Shown: one piece after another, positions 17,599 to 27,319 of the stretch
Layout: each line of letters starts with the position of its first letter
Numbering within the stretch: position 1 is the first letter of the stretch
Source of the DNA: Luteimonas huabeiensis HB2
GTDB taxonomy: Bacteria; Pseudomonadota; Gammaproteobacteria; Xanthomonadales; Xanthomonadaceae
Direction of reading: 5' to 3'
Assembly: GCF_000559025.1 (NCBI RefSeq)
Contig: NZ_JAAN01000030.1
Span: 78,615-142,614, forward strand
Length of the DNA stretch: 64,000 nucleotides
The notes under the pieces: generated by a model
What the model saw: only the letters and a program-made list of their open reading frames with translations
Database searches by the model: none
What the model was told of the DNA's origin: nothing
Made by a program: the position numbers and the translations under genes

Positions 17599-18570
17599 AT
17601 GCGTACGCGCCGCGACTTCCTCGCGACCGCCTCCCTCGCCGCCGCCGGCCTCGCGCTGGCCCCGCTGGCCGCCTGCAGCCAGGAGACCGCCGTCCCGGGG
17701 CCCGCGCCGGCAGGCCCCGCTCCCGCGCCGGCGGCGCCCGCCGCCGGCCCCCTGATCGCCCGCGCCATCCCCGCCACCGGCGAGCGGATCCCGGTGATCG
17801 GCGCCGGCACCTCCGGCAGCTACGAGACCGCGCTGGGCTCGGCCGAATACCAGACCCTCAAGGAGACCATCCGCGTGTTCTTCGAGGGCGGCGGCAGCCT
17901 GTTCGACACCTCGCCCAACTATTCCAACGCCGACGAGGTGCTCGGCGCGCTGCTGGACGAAGGCGGCTGGCGCGAGCGCTGCTTCCTGGCCACCAAGATC
18001 GCCGCCGACGATCGCGCGGCGATGGAAGCGCAGTGGGCCGAAAGCCAGCGCCGCCTGCGCACCGAGCGCGTGGAGCTGCTGCAGGTCCACAACCTGCGCG
18101 CCTGGCGGATCGCGCTGCCCTACGCGCGCGAGCTGAAGGAACAGGGCGCGACGAAGTACATCGGCCTGACCCACTACGTCGAGAGCGGGCATGCCGAACT
18201 GGAGCGGCTGATGCGCGCGGAGAAGCCGGACTTCATCCAGGTCAACTATTCGGTCAACGCCCCGCAGGCGGCGCGCTCGCTGCTGCCGGCGGCGCAGGAC
18301 CTGGGCGTGGCGGTGCTGATCAACCGCGCCTTCGACGACGGCAAGCTGTTCGCGCAGGCGCGCGACAAGGCGCTGCCGGGCTGGGCGGCGGAACTGGGCA
18401 TCGGGTCCTGGGCGCAGATGTTCCTGAAGTTCGCGATCAGCCACCCGGCGGTGACCGCGGTGATCCCGGCCACCGGCAAGCCCGACCGCCAGGCCGACAA
18501 CCTCAAGGCCGGCACCGGCGAGTTGCTGAGCCGGGCGCAGCAGGACGAACTGATCGCCCTGTTCGCCTGA
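17599..18570 (+). CDS. Tat-exported aldo/keto reductase, probable lipoprotein
   Basis: A 323-aa aldo/keto reductase. The N-terminus has a twin-arginine motif (TRRDFLATAS), a hydrophobic core and a lipobox LAAC (C26), then a Pro/Ala-rich linker to residue ~50. The catalytic tetrad of the superfamily appears intact: D103 and Y108 in LFDTSPNYS, K133 in ATKIAA, H164 in LLQVHN. The barrel is shorter than that of cytosolic relatives. Tat export fits a protein that folds with its cofactor before transport. Start supported by GGAG upstream and a TATCAT -10-like box at ~17561. Physiological substrate not inferable. Confidence 0.88.
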   Translation: MRTRRDFLATASLAAAGLALAPLAACSQETAVPGPAPAGPAPAPAAPAAGPLIARAIPATGERIPVIGAGTSGSYETALGSAEYQTLKETIRVFFEGGGSLFDTSPNYSNADEVLGALLDEGGWRERCFLATKIAADDRAAMEAQWAESQRRLRTERVELLQVHNLRAWRIALPYARELKEQGATKYIGLTHYVESGHAELERLMRAEKPDFIQVNYSVNAPQAARSLLPAAQDLGVAVLINRAFDDGKLFAQARDKALPGWAAELGIGSWAQMFLKFAISHPAVTAVIPATGKPDRQADNLKAGTGELLSRAQQDELIALFA

Positions 18571-18583
18571 GCGGAGAGCGCCG

Positions 18584-19894
18584 ATGGCCCGCAGCCCGCT
18601 CGACCGCATCGCCGCCGCCTTCGACGTCGAGCGCGAGGAGGCCGGCGCGGTCGCCGCCGGCTTCGCGATGTTCTTCCTGCTGTTCGCCGGCTACTTCATG
18701 CTGCGGCCGGTGCGCGAGACGATGGGCATCGCCGGCGGCGTGGACAACCTGCAGTGGCTGTTCACCGGCACCTTCCTCGCCACGCTGGCGGCGATGCCGC
18801 TGTTCGGCTGGATCGCCGGCCGCGTGCAGCGGCGGCGGATCCTGTACTGGGTCTACGGCTTCTTCGCCGGCAACCTGCTGGTCTTCGGCGCCTGCTTCCT
18901 GCTGCGGCCGGACGACGTGTGGATCGCGCGCACGTTCTATATCTGGCTGTCGGTATTCAACCTGATCGCGATCTCGGTGGCGTGGAGCGTGCTGGTCGAC
19001 GTGTTCTCCGCCGCGCAAGGCAAGCGCCTGTTCGCGCTGATGGCCGCCGGCGCGAGCCTGGGCGGCCTGGTCGGGCCGCTGGCGGGCATCTTCCTGGTCG
19101 GGCCGATCGGCCATGCCGGGCTGGTCCTGCTCTCGGCCGCGCTGCTGCTGGGATCGGCGGCGATGGCCTGGACCATCCAGCGCTGGCGCGAGCGCCACCC
19201 GCTGGCGCCGGACGAGGCGCGGCAACGCAGGCAGCCGCTCGGCGGCCATCCCTTCGCCGGCGCCACCGAGGTGCTGCGCTCGCCTTACCTGCTGGGGATC
19301 GCGCTGTTCGTGCTGCTGCTGGCCAGCGTCAGCACCTTCCTCTACTTCGAGCAGGCGCGGCTGGTGGAGGCGGCCTATCCCGACCGCGCCGACCAGACCC
19401 GGGTGTTCGGCATCATCGATACCGTCGTGCAGACGCTGGCGATCCTGACCCAGCTCTTCGTCACCGGCCGCGTCGCCGGCCGCCTCGGCGTGGGCGTGCT
19501 GCTGGTGCTGGTGCCGCTGGTCGCCGCCGCGGGCTTCCTGTGGCTGGCCTTCGCCCCGACCTTCGCCGTGCTGGCGGTGGTGATGGTGGTGCGCCGCGCC
19601 GGCGAGTACGCCTTCGTGCGGCCCGGCCGCGAGATGCTGTATTCGGTGGTCGCCCCGGCGGCCAAGTACAAGGCCAAGAACTTCAACGACACCGTGGTCT
19701 ACCGCGGCGCCGACGCGGTCAGCGGCTGGGTCAAGGCCGGCATCGACGCGATCGCCCAGCAGCCGACCCTGGCGATGCTGGTCGGCGCCGCCCTCGCGCT
19801 GGGCTGGACGGCCACCGGCGGCGCGCTGGCGCGCGCCCACGGCCGCGCCGGGGCATCGGAGTCCGCCGCCCGGCCGCCGCAGCCGGCGGCGTAG
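18584..19894 (+). CDS. NTP/NDP exchange (Npt/AAA) family MFS transporter
   Basis: A 436-aa polytopic protein with about 12 hydrophobic segments. FMLRPVRETMGIAGGVDNLQWLFTG near residues 37-61 and VVYRGADAVSGWVKAG near 368-383 match bacterial relatives of the ATP/ADP translocase fold. Such homologues occur in free-living proteobacteria, where transport of ATP has not been shown, so no substrate is assigned. Start has GGAGAG upstream, 13 bp after the aldo/keto reductase stop, so the two may be co-transcribed. Confidence 0.82.
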   Translation: MARSPLDRIAAAFDVEREEAGAVAAGFAMFFLLFAGYFMLRPVRETMGIAGGVDNLQWLFTGTFLATLAAMPLFGWIAGRVQRRRILYWVYGFFAGNLLVFGACFLLRPDDVWIARTFYIWLSVFNLIAISVAWSVLVDVFSAAQGKRLFALMAAGASLGGLVGPLAGIFLVGPIGHAGLVLLSAALLLGSAAMAWTIQRWRERHPLAPDEARQRRQPLGGHPFAGATEVLRSPYLLGIALFVLLLASVSTFLYFEQARLVEAAYPDRADQTRVFGIIDTVVQTLAILTQLFVTGRVAGRLGVGVLLVLVPLVAAAGFLWLAFAPTFAVLAVVMVVRRAGEYAFVRPGREMLYSVVAPAAKYKAKNFNDTVVYRGADAVSGWVKAGIDAIAQQPTLAMLVGAALALGWTATGGALARAHGRAGASESAARPPQPAA

Positions 19895-20047
19895 CGCTCG
19901 CGGCGACCGCCGGCATCCGCTCGCCGGTGGCCCCGTCGCACCGCGTGCGCCTGCGCGCGGCGATGGCCGCGAGGGACGGTCGCACTACCGACACGCCGGC
20001 GACCGCCGCCTCGTGGATAATGCGCGCCCCCGCGCCGTGCCCCCGAC

Positions 20048-21010
20048 ATGACCCCCACCGCCAAGGCCCATTGGCAGATCCACGCCTGCGTGCTGCTGTG
20101 GGGCTTCACCGCGATCCTCGGCAAGCTGATCGCCCTGCCGGCGCTGCCGCTGGTGTGGTGGCGGATGCTGCTGGTGGCCGCCACCCTCCTGCTGCTGCCG
20201 CGGATCCGGCGCGGCCTGCGCGCGCTGCCGCCCCGGCTGCTGGGCGCGTACGCCGGCATCGGCGTGCTGGTCGCGCTGCACTGGCTGACCTTCTACGGCG
20301 CGGTCAAGCTGGCCAACGCCTCGGTCGCGGCCACCTGCATGGCGCTGGCCACGGTGTTCGTGGCCCTGATCGAGCCGCGGCTGTCTCGCCGCCGCATCTC
20401 CTGGCGCGAACTGGCGCTCGGCGTGGCGGTGCTGCCGGGCGTGGCGCTGGTGGTGGGCGGGGTGCCGGCGCAGATGCGCATCGGGATCGCGGTCGGCGCG
20501 CTGTCGGCGCTGTTCGTGGCCCTGTTCGGCGCGCTCAACAAGCGTCTGGTCGAGCGCGCCGACCCGCTGACGGTGACCGCCATCGAACTGGGCGCCGGCG
20601 CCGGCGCGCTGACCCTGCTGTGGCCGCTGGTCGCCGTGCTGGTCCCGTCGCTGGCCGGCGGCTTCGCCCTGCCCGGCGCGCGCGACGCCGGCTACCTGCT
20701 GTTGCTGGCCTTCGGCTGCACGCTGCTGCCGTTCGCGCTGTCGCTGGCGGCGCTGCGGCACATGAGCGCGTTCTCGGCGCAGCTGGCGGTCAACCTGGAA
20801 CCGGTGTACGCGATCGCCCTGGCGATCCTGCTGCTGGGCGAGCAGCGCGAACTGACCCCCGCCTTCTACGCCGGCGTGGCGATCATCATGGCCGCGGTGC
20901 TGGCGCACCCGCTGCTGTCGCGCCGCCGCGCGGCGCCGGCGCAACTGCACGCGGAGAACCTCGCCACGGGCGAGGCGCGCGACCTGATCGAACCGCGCCG
21001 GCGGGATTGA
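20048..21010 (+). CDS. EamA-family (DMT superfamily) transporter
   Basis: A 320-aa inner-membrane protein with 10 predicted helices arranged as two EamA repeats; the first repeat has LLWGFTAILGKLI and FYGAVKLANASVAAT, the second AYLLLLAFG-like and MSAFSAQLAVNLEPVYAIALAI, a typical second-repeat signature. Drug/metabolite carrier; substrate unknown. The start is preceded by a GATAAT -10-like box ~30 bp upstream and has no clear Shine-Dalgarno. Confidence 0.88.
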   Translation: MTPTAKAHWQIHACVLLWGFTAILGKLIALPALPLVWWRMLLVAATLLLLPRIRRGLRALPPRLLGAYAGIGVLVALHWLTFYGAVKLANASVAATCMALATVFVALIEPRLSRRRISWRELALGVAVLPGVALVVGGVPAQMRIGIAVGALSALFVALFGALNKRLVERADPLTVTAIELGAGAGALTLLWPLVAVLVPSLAGGFALPGARDAGYLLLLAFGCTLLPFALSLAALRHMSAFSAQLAVNLEPVYAIALAILLLGEQRELTPAFYAGVAIIMAAVLAHPLLSRRRAAPAQLHAENLATGEARDLIEPRRRD

Positions 21011-21143
21011 TCCGCCGCCCTGGATGTGCCGGCCGCGCTGGACGAGACCGGGCCCCCGGACGGCAGCGAAACAGCGCACGGGACGCGCCCGGCGGCGACC
21101 GGAAGCCTGCGCCGGCGCATCGTGGCGAACGCGCCGGAACGCG

Positions 21144-21167
21144 ACGGGGCGCCCGCAGGCGCCCCGT
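21144..21167. terminator. bidirectional hairpin between the EamA carrier and the DUF4019 gene
   Basis: A perfect 10-bp stem (ACGGGGCGCC / GGCGCCCCGT) with a CGCA loop between two convergent genes. No long T-run on either side, so terminator function is likely but not certain. Confidence 0.55.
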
Positions 21168-21188
21168 GCATCCGGCCAACGGCCAGGC

Positions 21189-21707
21189 TCAGCGCAGGCT
21201 GTAGCCCGAGACCCGCCAGACGCGGTCTTCGTCCAGCCGGAACGAGACCAGCTCGCGCACCGGCTCGGCGCTGTTGGCGAAGCGGGTCGGAAACGCCACG
21301 TTGAGGTAGAGCCCCTCGGGGACCTGGCCGCCGGCCTCGAACTGCGAGCGCGTGACCACCGCTGCCCCGCGTTCGCCGGGCGCGCCCAGGCGGTTGCGGT
21401 CGCGGTCGATCTCCTGCACGAAGGCGTCGCGCGGGATCAGGCGCTTGACCCGTTCGCTCGCCATGTCCCACACCTCGCCGGCGCGGTTGCTGTCGATCAG
21501 CTGCAGCACCTGCTGCGCGGCGCGGGTGATCTCGGCGTCCTGGCGGGCCAGTTGCTCGCGCTGCTCGGGAGTGATCTGCTGCTGCGCGGGCGCCTGCGCC
21601 GGCGCGGGCTGCGCCTGCGGCGCCGGCTGCTGCGCGAAGGCGCCGCCCGCCAGCAGGGCGATGGCGGCGCCCAGGGCGATGCGGTTCGAAGTCTTGTGCT
21701 GCCTCAT
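21189..21707 (-). CDS. DUF4019-domain exported protein
   Basis: A 172-aa secreted protein: signal peptide ending GGAFAQ (residue ~26), a Pro/Ala/Gln-rich linker to ~45, then the DUF4019 fold with VLQLIDSNRAGEVWDMAS, GAAVVTRSQFEAGG, GLYLNVAFPTRFANS and a final VWRVSGYSLR. This domain sits in small periplasmic proteins of Xanthomonadaceae; its role is unknown. It stands downstream of ssb but is separated by ~140 bp. Confidence 0.8.
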   Translation of the reverse strand: MRQHKTSNRIALGAAIALLAGGAFAQQPAPQAQPAPAQAPAQQQITPEQREQLARQDAEITRAAQQVLQLIDSNRAGEVWDMASERVKRLIPRDAFVQEIDRDRNRLGAPGERGAAVVTRSQFEAGGQVPEGLYLNVAFPTRFANSAEPVRELVSFRLDEDRVWRVSGYSLR

Positions 21708-21847
21708 GCTGCCTGCTTCCGCTGGGAAAGGGCGGTATCTATCTCACTCCGCGCCCCCGGCCGCAAGCCACGGCCGCTCGGGCGGCGGCGCCGTCCCGGC
21801 GACGAGGCAACGCCCCGCGCGCGGCGCGCCGCCCGGGGGCGGCCGTC

Positions 21848-22333
21848 TCAGAACGGGATGTCGTCGTCCGAGAAATCGTCCATCGCCGGCTGCGGCGGCT
21901 GCGCGGGCGCCTGCCGGCGCGGCGCGGCCGATTCCTGCCGCGGCGGGCGCGAGGACCGCTCGCCGCGCTCGTAGCCGCCACCGCCGCCACCGCCATCGCC
22001 GCGGCCGCCGAGCATTTGCATCTCGTCGGCGATAATGTCGGTGAAGTAGCGTTCCTGGCCGTCCTGGCCGGTGTACTTGTCGTAGCGGATCGAGCCCTCG
22101 ACGTAGACCTGCGAGCCCTTGCGCAGGTACTCGCCGGCGATCTCGCCGAGCTTGCCGAAGAAGGTCACCCGGTGCCACTCGGTGCGTTCCTGGGTGTTGC
22201 CGTCGCGATCCTTGCGCACGCTGGTGGTGGCGAGGCTGATCTTGGTCACCGCCATGCCGCTCTGGGTGTACTTGGTTTCGGGATCGTTGCCGAGATTGCC
22301 GACCAGGATCACCTTGTTGATGCCGCGGGCCAT
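21848..22333 (-). CDS. ssb: single-stranded DNA-binding protein
   Basis: Binds ssDNA as a tetramer in replication, recombination and repair. The 161-aa protein starts [21 protein letters not shown] and has an OB fold to ~110 ([39 protein letters not shown]), a Gly/Arg/Pro-rich disordered linker, and the acidic interaction tip [10 protein letters not shown]. Start supported by GAGGAC upstream. Divergent from ispB. Confidence 0.98.
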   Translation of the reverse strand: MARGINKVILVGNLGNDPETKYTQSGMAVTKISLATTSVRKDRDGNTQERTEWHRVTFFGKLGEIAGEYLRKGSQVYVEGSIRYDKYTGQDGQERYFTDIIADEMQMLGGRGDGGGGGGGYERGERSSRPPRQESAAPRRQAPAQPPQPAMDDFSDDDIPF

Positions 22334-22472
22334 GGGACCGTCCTCGCTGAATGAAGCTGCTGCCTGTGGGCGGGCAGTATACCGGCAAGCCCCCTCGCCC
22401 CGGCCGCCGCCGGCGCCCGCCGGGGCGTGGGAAAAGCCCGCGTCGCGATATCGGGCCTCGCCGGCCGGCGCC

Positions 22473-22478
22473 TATAAT
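22473..22478 (+). promoter_or_regulatory. -10 promoter element of ispB
   Basis: An exact TATAAT, 26 bp before the ispB start codon in otherwise GC-rich DNA. No good -35 is visible at 16-18 bp, so this may be a -10-dominated promoter with a very short leader. Confidence 0.6.
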
Positions 22479-22504
22479 CTCCGATCCTCACACAAGCGTT
22501 CCCG

Positions 22505-23500
22505 ATGGCCGACGCCGACCGCATGCCCCCCACCGACCTCGCCGCGATCCAGGCCCTGGCCGCCGAGGACATGGCCGCGGTCGATGCGCTGATCCGCCGC
22601 CGCCTGGCCTCCGAGGTCGTGCTGATCAACCAGGTGGCCGAGCACATCGTCTCCGCCGGCGGCAAGCGCCTGCGGCCGATGCTGGTGGTGCTGGCCGGCC
22701 GCGCCTGCGGGGCCGGCGGCCCGGTACACCATCAGCTCGCGGCGATCGTCGAGTTCATCCACACCTCCACCCTGCTGCACGACGACGTGGTGGACGAGTC
22801 CGACCTGCGCCGCGGGCGCAGCACCGCCAACGCGATCTGGGGCAACGCCGCCAGCGTGCTGGTGGGCGATTTCCTCTACTCGCGCAGCTTCCAGTTGATG
22901 GTCGAGCTGGACTCGATGGAGGTGATGCGGCTGCTGGCCGACACCACCAACCGCATCGCCGAGGGCGAGGTGCTGCAACTGCTGCACGTGCACAACCCCG
23001 ACACCGACGAGGCCGCCTACCTGCGCGTGATCGAGCGCAAGACCGCGGTGCTGTTCGCCGCCGGCACCCGCCTGGGCGCGCTGGCCGCCGGCGCCGATGC
23101 CGAGGTCCAGCAGCGGCTGTACGACTTCGGCATGGAGCTGGGCTACGCCTTCCAGATCGCCGACGACGTGCTGGACTACGCCGCCGACGCGGCGGACCTG
23201 GGCAAGAACCTCGGCGACGACCTCGCCGAGGGCAAGGCCACGCTGCCGCTGATCCACGCCATCCGCCACGCCGACGCGGCCACCCGCGAGCGCCTGCGCG
23301 GCATCGTCGAGCGCGGCGACGCCGCCGCCATGCCCGAGGTGCTGGCCGCGATCCGCGCCACCGGCGGCCTGGAATACAGCCGCGAGCGCGCGCGCGCGCA
23401 TGCCGAGGCGGCGCAGCGCGCGCTCGACGGCCTGCCCGCCAACCCGGCCCTGGACGCGCTGCGCGGGCTGGCGCGCTACGCGGTCGAACGCAGCCACTGA
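22505..23500 (+). CDS. ispB: polyprenyl diphosphate synthase (octaprenyl-PP synthase, IspB)
   Basis: Makes the long isoprenoid side chain of ubiquinone. A 331-aa all-helical prenyltransferase with the first Asp-rich motif DDVVDESD (93-100), the GGKRLRPML substrate site (52-60), LLVGDFLYSR-type helix, and the second Asp-rich motif DDVLDYAAD near 219-227. Length and motifs match IspB; the exact chain length (C40) cannot be read by eye. Its stop overlaps the start of the small HhH gene (TGATG). Confidence 0.95.
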   Translation: MADADRMPPTDLAAIQALAAEDMAAVDALIRRRLASEVVLINQVAEHIVSAGGKRLRPMLVVLAGRACGAGGPVHHQLAAIVEFIHTSTLLHDDVVDESDLRRGRSTANAIWGNAASVLVGDFLYSRSFQLMVELDSMEVMRLLADTTNRIAEGEVLQLLHVHNPDTDEAAYLRVIERKTAVLFAAGTRLGALAAGADAEVQQRLYDFGMELGYAFQIADDVLDYAADAADLGKNLGDDLAEGKATLPLIHAIRHADAATRERLRGIVERGDAAAMPEVLAAIRATGGLEYSRERARAHAEAAQRALDGLPANPALDALRGLARYAVERSH

Positions 23501-23745
23501 TGGCCTTCCCCGCCGACGAGCGCGCGCGCCTGCTGGCGGTCCGCGGCGTCGGCCCGACGGTGGTCGCGCGCCTGGAGCAGCTCGGTTTCGACCGTCTCGC
23601 GGCATTGGCCCGCGCCGATGCCGACGACATCGTGCGGCAGGCCGCGGCGCTGCTCGGGTCGACCTGCTGGCGCAACAGCCCGCAGGCCCGCGCGGCCATC
23701 GAGGGCGCGATCCGCGCCGCGCGCGACCGGCGCTCGGCGCGCTGA
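23500..23745 (+). CDS. small helix-hairpin-helix protein
   Basis: An 81-aa protein with a helix-hairpin-helix motif, LLAVRGVGPTVVARLEQLG (residues ~10-28), followed by a second helical pair (LAALARADADDIVRQAAALLG). It resembles the small Cdd1-type HhH family with no assigned function; nucleic-acid binding is possible. Coupled to ispB by a one-base stop/start overlap (TGATG). It ends convergent to murD2 with 117 bp between. Confidence 0.75.
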   Translation: MAFPADERARLLAVRGVGPTVVARLEQLGFDRLAALARADADDIVRQAAALLGSTCWRNSPQARAAIEGAIRAARDRRSAR

Positions 23746-23862
23746 GCGGCGCCAGGGCCACGCGCCCGCTGTCGCCGGCGCCGCGCAGGGCACCGCCCAG
23801 CGGTCGAGAGGCATCGGATTCGGCGCAGCGCCCCGCCGGGCGTGTCGAGCGCCGCCCGCCGC

Positions 23863-25228
23863 TCAGGCGATGCCGAGGCCCGGGATCGCGGCGATGGCGT
23901 CGGGGTCGAAGCCGCCCAGGCGGGCGAAGTGGCGACCGCGCTCGGCATAGTCGCGGTAAGGGCCGAAGCTGGGCGCGCCCGGCGAGAGCAGCAGCACCCC
24001 GCCGCCCGGGCCCAGCGCCGCGCGCGCCGCGGCCACGGCGGCCTCGAGGTCGGCGGCCTGGCGCAGCGCGAAGCCGCCCTCGGCCGCGGCCTCGCGCAGC
24101 GCCTCGAAGATGCGCGGGCCGTTCTGGCCCATGGTCGCCACCACGCCCGGCGGGTGCCGCCGCACGTAGTCGGCGAAAACGCCCCAGTCCAGGCCGCGAT
24201 CGTGGCCGCCGACCAGGATCGCGGTGCGCGGGCCGGGATAGAGCTGCAGCGCGGCGATGCCGGCATGCGGGGTGGTGCTGATGGAATCGTTGACCCAGCG
24301 CAGGCCGTCGCGCTCGCCCAGCGCCTGCAGGCGGTGCGGCAGCGGCAGGAACCCGCGCGCGTGCGGCGCCAGCGCGGCGGCGTCCAGGCCGAAGGCATCC
24401 AGCGCGGTCAGCGCCGCGCACAGGTTGCCGCGGTTGTGCCGGCCGGGCAGCGGCAGGCCGGCGGTGTCGAGCACCGCCTCGTCGCCCCGGTACAGCGCGT
24501 CGCCGCGCAGGTGCCAGCCGTCGCCGCGGCCGTACCAGCGGACCTCGCTGTCGGGCAGGTCCAGCGCGGCCAGTCGCGGGTCCTCGGCGTTCAGCACCGC
24601 GATGCGCGGCCGCCCGGCGGTCAGCAGGGCCAGCTTGTCGGCGACGTAGCGGGCCTCGCTGCCGTGCCAGTCCAGATGCTCGGGGAACACGTTGGTGACC
24701 ACCGCGATCCCGGGCCGCGTACCGGAGGCGGCGACGTCGCCGGTCTGGTAGCTCGACAGCTCGATCGCCCAGGCTTCGGCCTCGGCGTCCAGCAGTTCCA
24801 GCAGCGGCAGGCCGATGTTGCCCGCCAGCGCGGTGCGCACGCCGGCCGCGCGCAGCAGGTGCGCCAGCAGCGCGGTGGTGGTGCTCTTGCCCTTGGTGCC
24901 GGTCACGCACAGCGTGCGCGCGTCCGGGCGCTCGGCGAACCACTGCGCGGTGCCGCCGACGAACACCGTGCCGTGGGCCGCGGCGGCGAGCGCCTCGGGC
25001 CGGTACGGGCTGATCCCGGGCGACTTCACCACCACGTCCAGCGCCGCGAGCGCCTCGGCGTCGGCGCCGGTGCGCGGGCGCAGCAGCGCATCGCCCAGCG
25101 CCGCGGCGTCGGCGGCCTCGCCTTCCGAGCAGAACAGGGTCAGCGGCAGCGAGGGCAGCCGCGCGCGGATCGCCCGCCACGCCGCGCGGCCCTCGCGGCC
25201 CCAGCCCCAGAGCCCGACCGCGCGGCCG

Positions 25229-25248
<20 letters not shown>
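23863..25248 (-). CDS. murD2: UDP-N-acetylmuramoyl-L-alanine:L-glutamate ligase (MurD2)
   Basis: A 461-aa Mur ligase that adds L-glutamate to UDP-MurNAc-L-Ala in the alternative pathway described in Xanthomonas oryzae, where MurL then epimerises the residue. The N-terminal domain has [12 protein letters not shown]; the ATP loop is [17 protein letters not shown]; then [21 protein letters not shown] and the C-terminal domain [12 protein letters not shown] and [20 protein letters not shown]. The latter differs from the D-Glu-specific MurD pattern only subtly, so the assignment rests strongly on the overlap with murL. The start is a GTG at 25248, 20 bp inside the 3' end of murL; no ATG gives a sensible N-terminus. 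Confidence 0.9.
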
Positions 25249-26770
<1,522 letters not shown>

Positions 26771-26893
26771 GCGCACGGGGCTCCAGTCGGATCGGGGGGC
26801 GCGGCGCAGCGGGCCGGCCACGGAGAGGATGGGCCGGGGACCGTCCGCGCGGCGCATCGTGCGCCAGGCGGGCGGCCGCGGGCGGGCGCGGAC

Positions 26894-27319
26894 TCATGCC
26901 GCCGCCGCCCGATCGCGCCGGCGCAGGTGGCGCAGCGCCAGCGGCACGGTCAACAGCAGCGCGGGCACACCGCCCATCGCGAGCGCGAGCAGGCCGAACA
27001 GAGCCGCCGACTCGATGGCGCGCAGCACGTCCCAGCCCGGCTCCATCAGCAGAAAGAAGGCGGCGACCAGGACGATGAAGCACACCTGCGCGATCAGCAC
27101 GGTGAAGAACGCCAGGCCGAAGCAGCGCCAGCCCGCGCGTGCGCGGCACTCGACCAGGCGCCAGCCGCTGGTCCAGGCCGCGGCCGCAGCGGCGGCCAGT
27201 CCGGCGGCCGGCACGATCGGCCAGGCGAAGTCGCCGGCGACCGTCGGCCCTATGGCGAACGCGGCCAGGGCGGCGGCCAGGACGCCGGCCGACAGCGCGA
27301 ACTCAAGCCTCGGCGGCAT
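26894..27319 (-). CDS. small inner-membrane protein, unknown function
   Basis: A 141-aa protein with four hydrophobic segments (about 7-25, 32-48, 66-90 and 103-128) and a basic C-terminal tail. No recognisable domain. It starts 17 bp inside the 3' end of lysC-lysA with GAGGACG as Shine-Dalgarno, and ends 123 bp before murL, so it probably belongs to the same transcript. Confidence 0.65.
   Translation of the reverse strand: MPPRLEFALSAGVLAAALAAFAIGPTVAGDFAWPIVPAAGLAAAAAAAWTSGWRLVECRARAGWRCFGLAFFTVLIAQVCFIVLVAAFFLLMEPGWDVLRAIESAALFGLLALAMGGVPALLLTVPLALRHLRRRDRAAAA

Noticed and set aside
18584..19894. Evidence for an intracellular parasitic lifestyle from the nucleotide-exchange carrier
   Set aside because: Homologues occur in free-living proteobacteria, and the rest of the window shows full biosynthetic and regulatory capacity.
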